This document shows positions 32,092-55,414 of a stretch of 64,000 nucleotides of DNA, in pieces; the first letter of the stretch is position 1; every line of letters begins with the position of its first letter. The translations under genes and the position numbers were made by a program. Where the stretch lies: NCBI GenBank assembly GCA_037349315.1, contig JBAIAC010000033.1, positions 12,976,001 through 13,040,000 of the forward strand, read 5' to 3'. This stretch comes from Chelydra serpentina. Taxonomy: Eukaryota > Chordata > Testudines > Chelydridae. The notes under the pieces were generated by a model, which saw only the letters and a list, made by a program, of their open reading frames with translations, made no database searches and was not told the DNA's origin.

Positions 32092-34459
32092 GAACTTCAG
32101 CCTCTATGCTTCAAGTGAATGTAAGGCTGTGAAAGGAGCTGAAACACTGAAGAAAGAGTTAGAGTCTGGCTGCATTCAGGAGCCAACCATTTACGTTCGC
32201 ATTTCTTGCCACACACCGTGGAGTGGGTTGTCTTTCCCTGGCAACACCCCTGAACAAGATCTGATAAGAAGAGTCAATTGTGGCTGGCTATAGCTGTGTG
32301 TGGTGGTGATAGACTGTTTTCTTCCCTTAAAAAAGATAAGAATATCTGAATCACCCCTTCCTGTTGCCTCAGGTTTTTTACTGAGCTCCACCAGCTCTTG
32401 AAGTGATAGTACTTGCCCAGGATCATGGGCTAAATTCAGCTATGGTGTAAGCAGCCCTACTGCTTACGCCATGCTGAATTTGGCCCTGCCCCTTAGTAAG
32501 CATTTCTGCATTGATAGTCTTAATGCACAGTGCTATATTCTAATTGCCCTTTAAACTGATGATTAAAATACAGCATCATCAGATAACATCCCCACTTCAT
32601 GGCATCAGAATCCTTACTGGATAAGCAGTCCCCCAAGAAGTACTGTTTGTCTCCATACAGTCAGTGCAATAGCAAAAAGCCAGAGTCTGAGAGCATAGGA
32701 GAAGGAAACTTATTCATTGTTGCTCTTGCATTTTTGTAAAGGAAAATAAATGGCCACTGATTGTGACCAGAAAATTTGGTGCCCCAAATTTCCTGGTGCC
32801 CTATGCAGCTGCGTACTTTGCGTATGGGTAGGGACAGCCTTGGGTGTATGCCCCATTCCAGTGTTGAGATGCCAGGTTTTTTTCAAACACAAAGAGTAAC
32901 CGTATACTTTTAGTCTGAAGACTTGTATTTTAGATAAAGGAAAACAATAAAGAAACCCAAAAGAGCAAATGTAACTTCTCCATGGAAGAGCAGTGTGTAT
33001 GTGTGTCATCCGTAGCAACTTTGAGAACAAAACGGCTACTGTCTCTGTGTTAACTTTTTTTTAAAGTTGTTCTTACAACTTTACATAGGAAACAGAGGCA
33101 TTGTGATTTTGTGGCTACACACACCACAGATGATAGTTCCTGACTATATATTTTTAAAAAGACAGAAAGGTGTTGGTAGAAATATTTCAAAGCAATGTCA
33201 TCAGAAATAACTAACCAAATGTGAAGAAGAATTAATTCCTTTAAGCTGTGAGTCATGATTTCTCATTGTGCATGCATTACTATTACTGGCATAGAATAAA
33301 ACACATCCCAACGTACCATGGCTACCAGTATTGAGTCTAATTAATCACTGAAGAAACTGGGATAAGGAATGGTTTGTGGAAGGAATGTTGAATTTCAGCA
33401 GCTCTGCTTAGGAAGAATTCCAACCTGGAACGAACATTGGGATTTGCAAATAGCACTGAGTTCTACTTTTCAAGTACATTTCTATCAGAAATGACTGCAT
33501 CCTGGCAATGTGAGGATCTAAATCCAGAGATTTTCTAGCTCTTTTGCTATTCAAAGCAGTGCTCTCTAATATGAAAGCTCCGGTTCCTACTCACCATAGA
33601 AAGTCTCTCTCAAATCCCTTATTGTCTGCTCCTTATATTCAGATTGTTATAGAGTAGTTGTGAGATACTAGACCCCAGCTGATATCAAGCACATACAGAG
33701 GACACTAGAAGAAGACTAAGAATTAACAGAGATTTGGGGAGAGATGGTAAAAGAATACCTACCTTACACCTGCCAGAGAAGACTATTCTTTGGCAGACAA
33801 AGGAAACCCTGTAGGGCTAAGTTGACCAATAAATAAAAAGCTGTCATTCCAGAACAGTACAGCCACTTGTCACTTGTAGGCAATAATCTGCTGACCAGGA
33901 GGATGAAGCTGCTGCTGGTGGTTTTGGCATTACCTAGGATTGTATATGTCTGTGGACATGCTTTTTGTTTTGTATTGCAGCTCCTTAGCTGTTTCATTTT
34001 TGTGATCTTTTTTCTTCATGGATTTATTCCCCTCTCCCACCCCGACCTGCCTTTTTCCCCCTTGGCCCTTATGCATAAAATTGATTGGGTTCAAATGAAG
34101 GTATGGTCAAGTTACCTAGCTACCCAGTCTAAATTTTAGAGCACTTTTTTCAGATTTAGATTAGATTACAATGGAACTTCTCTGCTTAATTGTACTGATG
34201 AAGAGACTGTCACAATAGCTCCTAAATGCCCTGGTTTGTGCAATAACAGTTATAAGACTTTTGTTTAAAACAACAACAAAACTGTTTAAGACTGTCAGTA
34301 AGGGCAGCATTCTCCATTATCCATAGTGCCAATCTCTGTTGGACTGTATTTGTGGTTTGTTCATGGCACTTCTATTGGCATTCTCTGGAGTTGATTCGGA
34401 ATGGAAGAGGGGAAGAGCAAAGAAATTCTTTGTATTTTTAAGAACAGGCAGTTAAATGT
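32092..34459. other. No gene recognised
   Basis: AT-rich unique-looking sequence. A short degenerate piece around 32780-32850 looks transposon-derived but cannot be assigned. Frames at 32710-33030 and 33764-34139 match nothing I know. Confidence 0.4.
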
Positions 34460-34547
34460 GTCGAAGTACCTTAGTTCGAACTTACCTGTGGTCCAGACAC
34501 GGTGCGCAGGCTCCCCCGTCGACTCCGCCTACTCCGCTCGTCGAGCT
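34460..34547 (-). mobile_element. Partial inverted copy of a Harbinger MITE
   Basis: The reverse complement of this segment matches 34778-34864 of the neighbouring MITE with only two differences (GGCGGAG versus GGCAGAG; GCGCACC versus GCGCGCC). Both share a variant (GTGTCTGGACCACAGG) absent from the copy at 17501. It lacks both termini. Confidence 0.85.
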
Positions 34548-34651
34548 TTGGAGGGCAAAGGGAAAAGAGTATGGTCTAAACCCATCACTTCAAGCTATGC
34601 CTTCCATGCTGCCTTGAATTTGGATCATGCCTTACTTTAAGGTATTTCTAA

Positions 34652-34937
34652 GGGTACGTCTATACTTACCTCTCGCGTCGGAGGCGCGGGATCGATGTTC
34701 TGGGTTCGATTTATCGCATCTTGTCAAGACGCGATAAATCGAACCAGGAAGTGCTCCGCCGTCGACGCTGGTAATCCAGCTCGACGAGCGGAGTAGGCAG
34801 AGTCGACGGGGGAGCCTGCGCGCCGTGTCTGGACCACAGGTAAGTTCGAACTAAGGTACTTCGACTTCAGCTACGTTTTTAACGTAGCTGAAGTTGCGTA
34901 TCTTAGTTCGACAGGGGGGGTTAGTGTAGACCTAGCC
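34652..34937. mobile_element. Hairpin-rich Harbinger-type MITE, copy 2
   Basis: A 286-bp element flanked by TAA (34649-34651 and 34938-34940). Termini GGGTACGTCTATACTTA and, reverse-complemented, GGCTAGGTCTACACTA. It has the same internal GGTTCGATTTATCGC(A/G)TCTTG hairpin and CGACTTCAGCTACGT hairpin as copy 1, with one stem base changed. Confidence 0.85.
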
Positions 34938-34940
34938 TAA

Positions 34941-37900
34941 GGGAATCTCTCCTCCAGTTCTAAACTAATGGCTGCGTGAAGGGTCAGGTTCTGGTTACAC
35001 AAGCAGGAAGCTTCCCTGATTTTCTGCACCAGTCCCAGAGCAGATTAGAGCAGCCTAGGGGCTGACCTAGCTTTCACCAGCTGATTGGCTATGGTCCCTT
35101 TTCTGTCCCCAAAACATCCCGTATCTCAGTGGATGCCTGGTGAGAGGTGTAAGAGCTGGCTATGTATGCTGGGAATTTGCCAGTAATTTCTGTTTCCCTT
35201 TGCCTGTTCACAGGACAGAAAATCTGTTGCAAAATTATCTTATACCTTGAAACATGCAATTCTGCTTTGTTACACTGGTGTAGATCTGGAGTAACTCAGT
35301 TTCAGAGTAAATTGGAGTAACCCCATTGGATTCAATGGGATTAATCAGAATTCTGATCAGGATGACAGAAGAACTGGGCCCATTGCTCCTAGAACTGCAA
35401 TACTAAAATAGTCTCTTTGGCTGCAAACAGCAATATGTAACATCTAAAATTCAAATACGTTGGGAGCTGCTATGACTACTCTTAGTATTTCATTCTTTTA
35501 AAACTAGACTTGATCTGCTTTTGTACTGAATTACTGACAGCATATGTGTTGCTATATAAAATAGTGGAGACAGTCGTCATTGCTCTTTAATATTCTCTGT
35601 GTGTTTTGCGACACAGCAGGCAATTTGGAAAATCAGTGAGCTTCTGAAAACCATGTCAGGACTGGAAGAATATCCCCAGAAATAAGGGTCCATGTCCAGG
35701 GAGGAAGGGAGAGCGGGGGGAATTCTGAACACGGGCCTGTAGAAGGAAATAAAGGAAGAGGATAGAGAAATTGGAAAGATTTGCATTTAATCCGAACAGT
35801 TCCGTGTATCTCCAATTAGCAGACAAAAATACATGAAAATGTATGATGAATGATGAGTCTGCTTGGTCCCGTTCTCATTATACATACATCTGAGGTGGAA
35901 CCAATGCCATTTATGAATAATTTAATTAAAATAACCATGTTTTATTTTTGTAGCATACAGAACTGTAAACACTAATTTAATAAGGCTGACGATCATGAAA
36001 TGCAATCTTAATTACTAGAAACTAGAATAATCAGCTGAACTGAGGCATTTCCAAAGAGTTAATTGTCTTGCTTGCATTTACAGCTCCTGGGGTGGAACTA
36101 ACATGCTGAGAAAGTTAGCGTAGTTATTACAGTGTATACTTCAATGTTTTGGAAGATACCTTAAAAGTCAAAGAAGACCTGGCTGTTTTGTGTGACGATC
36201 AAATATTCTGACACACCTTCCATGACAGTAGAGGTTAGCCTGTGTTCTTGGCTAAAATATCTTCTAACGCCAATGTACAGTAGTTGTCTGCTAATCTCCT
36301 TCCCAGAGGTGGCTGCATTCTCAGTAGTTGAAGCTCTATGTACAGTTTTATCCAGTAGTTTTGTAAAGTGCTTTGGGATCCTTTGGGATGGAAGAAGCTA
36401 TAAAATATTAAATGACACCATCATTGCTATTATTTCAAATAAGACTTTTTTAAATTCTATTTTTTTGTACAAATTATTATTCCTCCCTTCTTTTTAAATG
36501 AACTTTGCTTGGGCCTGATTGGGCTGCCACCAAAATCAATAGCAAAACCATATTGTCCTCAATGGGTTCAGGGTAAATGTCTATGATATTAAACCAATCT
36601 AATATCATGTTCCTAAATATAAACATTGGATCCTACCTATATTTTAATCTAATGTTCAGTGTTGACTTAGATTCACAATGTTTTACCATTTCTTGATTAT
36701 TACAACCTTTGTTCTACCACAGGATTTTTTAAAAAAATTTGTGTATGTGTAATGGTCTGTGCTGCCTCCATGTTGCCAGAGTGTGCTCTTACATGTCCTG
36801 CTCTCACACTGGTGTATCTCCACTGACTTCAGTGGTGTTCCTCCTGATGCACAAATACGTAAGGAAATGAAGAATCTGGCCCACATCTGTGATTATATAT
36901 ACATATGCCCAGAAATGCAGTCATCCTCCTGTTCTGGTTCCCTCTCTCTTCCAGGGTCAGTTTCTTCTATAAAGGAGAATTGCATGAATGCAAGGTCTGG
37001 ATATTTCAAACCAAGTCCTACTCAGTAAAATCTGACCTATCAGAGACTCAGACTTGAGGCTTCAGAAAGCAGAGGGTTTGTACCCTAAATATAAAATAAA
37101 TAGATCATTTTAAAACCATATCTACAGTACCTGCCAGCACCTTTGTTACTGTGGAATACGGTGAGATGACATTGAATCTGCTCTGGAAGTGACACTCCTT
37201 TCACCTTCAGTATATCCATCTCTCTGTTTCTTTTCATTAGCCGAATACTTGTTCTGTGGCTTACCATATAGACTGAAAAAATTGAACAGAAATTGGTGCC
37301 TGAGTCGTCTTTTTATCCTTTCATTGGGACCACATACATACACATATATAATGTACGCGTCTAGTGCACATCCAGGGGCAAATTCATCCCTGTTTTGTAA
37401 TTCCATTGTCTGTATGTTCTGAGATTTCAGTCTTTGAAATATGGGAAATTCTGTGGTTTTCAAATTAGACAAGTGATTCATTAACTCCTAGCTGGTCTTA
37501 AAATGTTCATGTTTTAAAATCAAAATGAAACTGCGCACTACCTCTGAAGGGCTAATGCCAATAAAACAGCAAAGGTTTACTAAAATAACCTTAATAAAGT
37601 GACATCTAGTGGCTATGCAGAGACTTATCATTGAAAGTATAAGACGAAGTTGTCTGGGAGGAGGAGAATCCATACAACTGATGTGTGTGCAGTTTTGACG
37701 GGAACCTCGACATTCGGGGGAATAACCATGACTAGACATAACAAGGGAATTGCTCTTCCTCACAATCTGTTTCTGACTCAGGTTTTCAATACATGACTGA
37801 TAAATCTTCTACAATGAACTCTCCTCTAAAATATCTAACAGCATGGAATTATTGCTGCAACAAAACTACTGCTTCTTCAGTTGTTTCCATTTGATTTTCA

Positions 37901-38409
37901 AAAGTCACATAAACTCTGATATCAACAACTGCTCCCCCAGGTTTGGTATTTGAGCATGCAGGCAACCAGTTGTAACTTTTAAGTGTCTCTCTACTATTAG
38001 TGCATGCAATCACTGGAAACAACCTTCTGGCAATAACACTTACTACATACATTTTTTAAAATCTGATTCAGGTTTGGACGCAGTGGTGGAATGATCAGAT
38101 ACTTTCACTCCTAATTGCTGGTACTAAAATATACTAATGTTTTGTAGAAAGGACTCTGGCTGGCTATTGCAGAGTTTGATGTCAAAGTTGTTAGTTTGGG
38201 TCAGTACAGGCGCAGCAATGAAATTGCACAGACACACCCCTTTTTTTGAAGGAAAAAAAATCTCCAACTTTTTCACCACCACCTGGTGATTCTGAGCCCA
38301 TCTCATAGGAAGCAGTATATCCTTGAGGTTAGAACTCAGGACAGGGAGTCCAGATCTGGAGTGAAATCCTAGCCCCATCAAAGTCAACTGAATCAGGATT
38401 TCACCGCTA
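34941..38409. other. No gene recognised; scattered old repeat fragments
   Basis: Includes a MIR/L2-type tail at 36360-36440 (AAAGTGCTTTGGGATCCTTT) and diffuse copies of an amniote repeat around 35270-35360 and 36790-36850 (CTCCACTGACTTCAGTGG). No exon-like frame was found. Confidence 0.4.
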
Positions 38410-38610
38410 GATTTTAATTCTAGCTTTGACACTAACTCTGTGATTTTATATAAATCAGCTAACCTCTGTTTTCCCATCTGTAAAATAGGGATAATATGAT
38501 GATACTTTTAATTCTCAATATAACTTTCCAGGAGTGCTGCAAGGTTTTATTTGATTAGTGTTTACAAAATGCTTTGCCATTCTCGGATGTAAGGTGCTAC
38601 AGAAGGGCTA
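38410..38610 (+). repeat. MIR-like SINE
   Basis: Contains CCTCTGTTTTCCCATCTGTA then AAATAGGGATAATA, and a tail with AAAATGCTTTGCCATTCTCG. Diverged but in the family order. Confidence 0.65.
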
Positions 38611-38983
38611 AAGTAGTAGGGTCATTCAGTGACCTATGCATGACCCACCCATTCTTTGAATTTTAAAAAGAAACTTGTGTGCTGCTGAAACTAGAATTTT
38701 GTTTTTGTTTTTAAAGGGGTGTGTGTGATAGAAGCAGAGTTTAATGTCATCTTTCTCTCAGAAGTGGAGCATTTGACAGGGAATTGGGGAGCAGCATTGT
38801 AATCTCACCATTGTCCTTTCTAAATAACAATACTAACATGCATGTTTTACTGCTTAAAAGGTGAGTGACTGCCTCATACTTGTGCCTAAAACAACAAACC
38901 AAAGAGACATCTTTCCTCCATATGCATCTTGAGTCTCCACATTCTTTCCTTAAATTCACATGCCACTGATGTTGTGAATGGCC

Positions 38984-39268
38984 CACAGGCGCGGACTTCC
39001 GGTTCCGCCCGTGGGTGCCGTCACTTGGCGTCGGGGGCGGGGCCCAGCTCGACGCCGGGCCCCGCCCCCGACGCCGGGTGACGTTGGGGGCCCCGCCCCC
39101 GACACCGACGCGATGTTGCCCAGCGTTGGGGGCGGGGCCCCGCAACATCTCCCTGTGCCGGTAAATTTGCCGCGGGTCCGGGGCGGGCGGGGAGTTGCCG
39201 GTGGGTGCCCACCAATTTTTCTCCGTGGGTGCACCAGCCCCGGAGCACCCACGAAGTCGGCGCCTATG
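38984..39268 (-). mobile_element. Non-autonomous hAT element, CATAGGCGCC family, copy 2
   Basis: Perfect 8-bp duplication GAATGGCC (38976-38983 and 39269-39276). Its right end, reverse-complemented, is CATAGGCGCCGACTTCGTGG, matching the start of the copies at 13091 and 40811. The 285-bp interior has its own set of GGGGGCGGGGCCC-rich repeats. Frames across it are artefacts. Confidence 0.9.
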
Positions 39269-39313
39269 GAATGGCCTATACCACTTGTGCCAAATTCTGC
39301 TCTCATGTGCAGC

Positions 39314-39437
39314 TAAGGTGACCAGTCAGCAAGTGTGAAAAATCGGGACAGGGGGTGTAGGGTGATAGGAGCCTATATAAGAAAAAGACCCCCAAATCAG
39401 GTCTGTCCCTATAAAATCGGGACATCTGGTCACCCTA
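39314..39437. mobile_element. 124-bp hAT MITE, GGTGACCAG family
   Basis: Termini TAAGGTGACCAG and, reverse-complemented, TAGGGTGACCAG, with a perfect 8-bp duplication TGTGCAGC (39306-39313 and 39438-39445). The interior includes AAAAATCGGGACAGGGGGTG and CCCTATAAAATCGGGACAT. A stray matching end, CTGGTCACCCTATGTG, is at 31889-31904. Confidence 0.85.
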
Positions 39438-40329
39438 TGTGCAGCCCTTACACCAGGGACTGCCAGGGATAGAAGTGAGGGCAGAGTCTGGTTGCTCAGA
39501 AGTACTGGGAATGGCCCAGGTTTCAACAATATTTGTAATGTTTATGCTGAGTTTATAGCGTCTTTGCTATATTTTTTCATCTTGTGCATATCCATTTGCA
39601 TTGTGTCTCTTAAATAACTGTTGCTTAATATTAACAAGGCCAAATTTGCCAACTGGACCAGAGTTTTGTGTGTTTTAAAACAGAACATGGACTTTAGAGA
39701 GGTTTGGTGTTTTAGGTCTCTTAAATCTGACCAACTAAAGCACTGCTGTAACTTACTATGGTTCTTGTTCAGATGCCACAGAATCATGGTCATCTCTGGC
39801 AACTTTGGGAGATGATTGCTATGAAAGAGCAAAGGATTTTTTTTTTATTATAATAAGCACAGTATTTCTAGTAAAACTGACATGATATAGAACAGGTTTG
39901 TTTGGCTTCTGTATTGGAACTCTAGATTTACACCATTTGTAAGTGAGGGGAGAATCAACTCCCAAGCTTCTGGATTCTTTAGTAGGTTTTTTATTCTAAT
40001 TATATAAAATAGAATTAGGTTATGGAAGCTGAATGGAATAGAGCCGCCCGTTTCCAACCCTAATAGGTGGAAGCATATTATGAAGATTTCAGAACTGAAT
40101 GAAGAAGTTCTGATTATATAGAATGCATGAGTGGGTAAAAAAAAATCAATCTGTTCTGAACTGAACTTTAATCTGAAGATGAAGTTGTTTGTGTTAAATC
40201 TGAAGTGACTTGTGCAGCTGCGAATCAATAGGGTTTTAGAGAGACAACCCTGGGAATCAGGAAACTTAGAAAAATAACAGGAAGCCCACACTTCACAGAA
40301 CACGGGGTGGGCGAGTGCCGGAAGGGCAG

Positions 40330-40538
40330 GCAGCGGTCAACTTTCTAATCGCACAAAACCGAACACCCTTGCCCCGCCCCTTCTCTGAGGCCCTCCCTGC
40401 TCACTCCATCCCCACTCCCTCCGTTGCTCACTGTCCCCCACCCTCACTCACTCGCTCATTTTCACTGGGCTGGGGAGGGACCCTTTTCAACCACATGTTC
40501 TGGTTGAAAACTCAAAACTGAACACCTGGCAACCCTAG
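40330..40538 (-). mobile_element. hAT-type MITE fragment, GGTTGCCAGGTG end
   Basis: The right end, reverse-complemented, is TAGGGTTGCCAGGTGTTCAG, a common turtle DNA-transposon terminus. The other end is degenerate, so the start is approximate and no duplication can be seen. Confidence 0.55.
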
Positions 40539-40810
40539 GCAGTGCGCTGGACGGGCCAGCCCTGGAGCGCAGGCTGGACCCCACTAGCCCTTCAGCCCCA
40601 CCCTAGGGCCTCAGCCACGGGGGGGAGAGTCCCCTTCAGCACAGACTAGGAAGCAGGAAGGGGGCTGGGGACGGAGCATGGGCGTGACCACGCAAGGCTG
40701 TTTGGGGAGACACAACCTCCCCCTGCCTTCGATATCCACCGCCCATGATTCCAAGCCTTACTTTCCAGCCAGAACTTTGCCTTAAAAATGTCTTGGCTTC
40801 CTCTCAAGGC

Positions 40811-41329
40811 CATAGGCACCGACTCCGTGGGTGTTCCGGGGCTGGAGCACCCACGGGGAAAAATTGGTGGGTGCAGAGCACCCACTGGCAGCTCCTCGCC
40901 GCACCCCCCCCCCCACCCCAGCTCACCTCTGCTTCGCCTCCTCCCCTGAGCGCGCTGCCGTCGCTCCGCTTCTCCTCCCTTCCTCCCAGGCTTGCTGAGA
41001 ATCAGCTGTTTCCACGGCAAGTCTGGGAGGGAGGGGGGAGAAGCGGAGAGGCGGCACGCTCGGGAGAGGAGGCGGTGCGGAGGTGAGGTGGGGCGGGGAG
41101 CGGTTCCTCTGCACCTCCCCACCCAGGGTTACTTCCTTTCCTGCGGCCCTCCCCGCCCCAGCTCACCTCCGCTCCGCCTCCTCCTCTGAGCGCGCCACCG
41201 GGGGAAGAGGCGGGGCCGGGGATTTGGGGAAGGGGTTGGAATGGGGGCAGGGAAGGGGTGGTGTTGGGGCAGGGCCGGGGGCGGAGGGGCGCGAGCACCC
41301 ACCGGCGCCGGGTAAAGTTGGCGCCTATG
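40811..41329 (+). mobile_element. Non-autonomous hAT element, CATAGGCGCC family, copy 3
   Basis: A 519-bp copy with a perfect 8-bp duplication CTCAAGGC (40803-40810 and 41330-41337). Termini CATAGGCACCGACTCCGTGG and, reverse-complemented, CATAGGCGCCAACTTTACCC. It contains two copies of a block starting CAGCTCACCTC(T/C)GCT (40919 and 41159), so it is longer than its relatives. It lies about 490 bp beyond the TTC24-like stop, so it may be in the 3' UTR. Confidence 0.9.
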
Positions 41330-41542
41330 CTCAAGGCCATCATACAAAAGTTTAACTGGCTGTCTTCTCACTTTCCTGGTCCCTTCTGCCTACTTTCTGG
41401 CTGCTTCTGATGTGCACACAGTTTCACCTAATTAATCCTCAGCCCTTGTGTTTGCATTCAGTCTAGTCTAGTCTTTGTATAGTCAGTCCCCAGCTGAATG
41501 TTTCCTATTGCTTTGGTTATCACTAAACAAAGGATAATATCT

Positions 41543-41572
41543 CTTATTGGACCAACTTTTGACTAGACTAGA
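41543..41572 (+). repeat. Penelope-like repeat fragment
   Basis: Contains CTCTTATTGGACCAACTTTT, a short piece of the repeat at 46908. Confidence 0.45.
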
Positions 41573-41820
41573 GCTGTTGAGGGGATCCTCTGGCACATGG
41601 ATGTGAGATCAGAAGGGGATAAGTTTAGGAGATCACCAGGGATCTTTTCCCCTCTGATTCAAGGCTCTGGACAATGCTGAAGACTGCATGTGTTCCAGAG
41701 AGCTCATTCTGTCATCCACCAGTGCTACCTTCTCTCGCAACGCAGATGGGACAGCTGCTGCTCACCTTCCCTTTCTAGCTGAATGCCAAGTGCTACAGCA
41801 CACACTGTGCTTGTTAGCCA

Positions 41821-53770
<11,950 letters not shown>

Positions 53771-53790
53771 TTCTTTGTATTGAATACAAA
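53771..53790 (-). other. Probable 5' UTR part of the first coding exon, with acceptor
   Basis: Reading the minus strand, TACTTCCTTTCACAG ends at 53791 and is followed by 20 bases and then the ATG at 53770. A pyrimidine tract plus CAG this close to the start suggests the ATG lies in a second exon. The segment reads in frame with the ATG. Confidence 0.55.
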
Positions 53791-55190
53791 CTGTGAAAGG
53801 AAGTAAATATTTATACTACTTGTATTTCAAAACTGAATTGAAATTGACTGGATTTATGCTTCCTAAGATGTGTGTAATTGTTTTGCATTCAATAAGAACT
53901 GAAAAATATGATCTTTATGATCTTTAGAAAACTGATTCCCATATGGGCATGCTGGGTATTTTTAAGGGATTTTGTGGGAGGTCAGCCAGGGTTTACAGCA
54001 GGGGAAACTGAACTGGGACTCTCTGCAGCATAATTCAGTGAGGACAAATATATTCCATGCTCAGCTCCATGTGGGTTAACATTTTGTAAAGAAAACATAA
54101 ATTGCTCTCAAAATAAGTGCTATATGCCAAGTGTTTTATGCACAGAATTTCTACCTCTGAATTTATAAACATCTGAAAATAGGGGATTGTAATGGAAATA
54201 CAGCCAAGCACTTAAAATAGCATACACATCCGAACACTACTACTATCAGAATACTCTTTGCTAACAGGCAAAGCTGTATGTGCTCTTCACAGTGTGGAAT
54301 CTAGCATTGGCTACAGTCCTACAATATTGTCTGGCTCATCCTGCCTACAAGACAGGGAGAAAATGTAATTCTAATTCAAGAAATAACCGAAACACTTTAG
54401 TCGGTCTTACAAGTGTACATTGAACCAGCCACTTAATATGTCATATTAGGTATTTCATATGACTTGAGTTAAATTAAGTTAAATATTTAAAATGGCATCG
54501 TGTGATTTTAAACTTTTTGGTGATGGAACTCTGTGGTTTGGAACTCCACCTATGTGGAGACTGCTGCAGAATCCAGAGGCCATTGCAAGTGGGCAAATGT
54601 TTTCTACAGTACATAAGTATACTTCATATTCACTATTTATTAGATCAGAAGCAATTCACTGTGAGATGAATAATAGAGAATGAATTAAGTGTATGGATAG
54701 CACTGGAAATAGCCACATTTGTAGTAGCTGAGTAATCTAGAGAGATTGTCTGGCCTGCTCAGTATGAGACTAATTCCAAACCCATTGAACTTAATGGGAG
54801 CCTTCGTATTGACTTCAATGGGCTTTGCCTCAGGCCTTGAGTTACTTTACTGTAATATTTGGTGATACCGCAGAAAAAAGTGAATCGTGAAGGCTGGTCA
54901 ACCCACAACTGTCTAATGTGCATAAATGTTTTCAAAGCCCTGTCACAGGATGACTGACCCTTAAGGGTTATTGGTATCAGATTAGCTACCTTCTCTCCCA
55001 TAGCTGCCCCTTGCAAGCTGGTCCTGATCAGCCGGGTGATTTCTTTTAAAGGGCTGAGAACTCAGTTTGAAGGGAAGAACCACAGAGAGTGGGCAGGTTT
55101 CTATGGAAGGCCTTGAGTGAGGGTCTGCAGATGACTTTAAGGGGACTCCAAGGAAACAGCCCTGACTGCTCGGCACTATCCCAGAGCCAC
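53791..55190. other. No gene recognised; upstream of the TTC24-like coding region
   Basis: Mostly AT-rich sequence, probably a 5' UTR intron of the TTC24-like gene. A generic repeat (TTGACTTCAATGGG) lies near 54810. Two short frames around 54759-55212 look repeat-derived. Confidence 0.4.
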
Positions 55191-55193
55191 AGA

Positions 55194-55411
55194 GGGTATG
55201 TCTACACAGCAATTAGACACCAGCAACTGGCTGCTGCCAGCTGGCTTGGGTTAATGGGCTGTTTAATTGTGATATAAATGTTCAGGCTTTGGCTGGCTCC
55301 AGGCTCTAGGACCCTGCAAGATGGGAGGGTCCCAGAGCTCTGGCTGCAGCCGTAGCCTGAGTCAACTGGCAGTGGCCAGCTGCTTGTGTCTATTGCGGTG
55401 TAGACATACCC
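55194..55411. mobile_element. Harbinger-type MITE, GGGTATGTCTACACAGC family
   Basis: 218 bp with termini GGGTATGTCTACACAGCAAT and, reverse-complemented, GGGTATGTCTACACCGCAAT, 19 of 20 identical. A 3-bp duplication AGA flanks it (55191-55193, 55412-55414). The outer 14 bases match the left end of the autonomous Harbinger at 20096. The interior is palindromic (AGGACCCTGCAAGATGGGAG / GGGTCCCAGAGC). Confidence 0.85.
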
Positions 55412-55414
55412 AGA

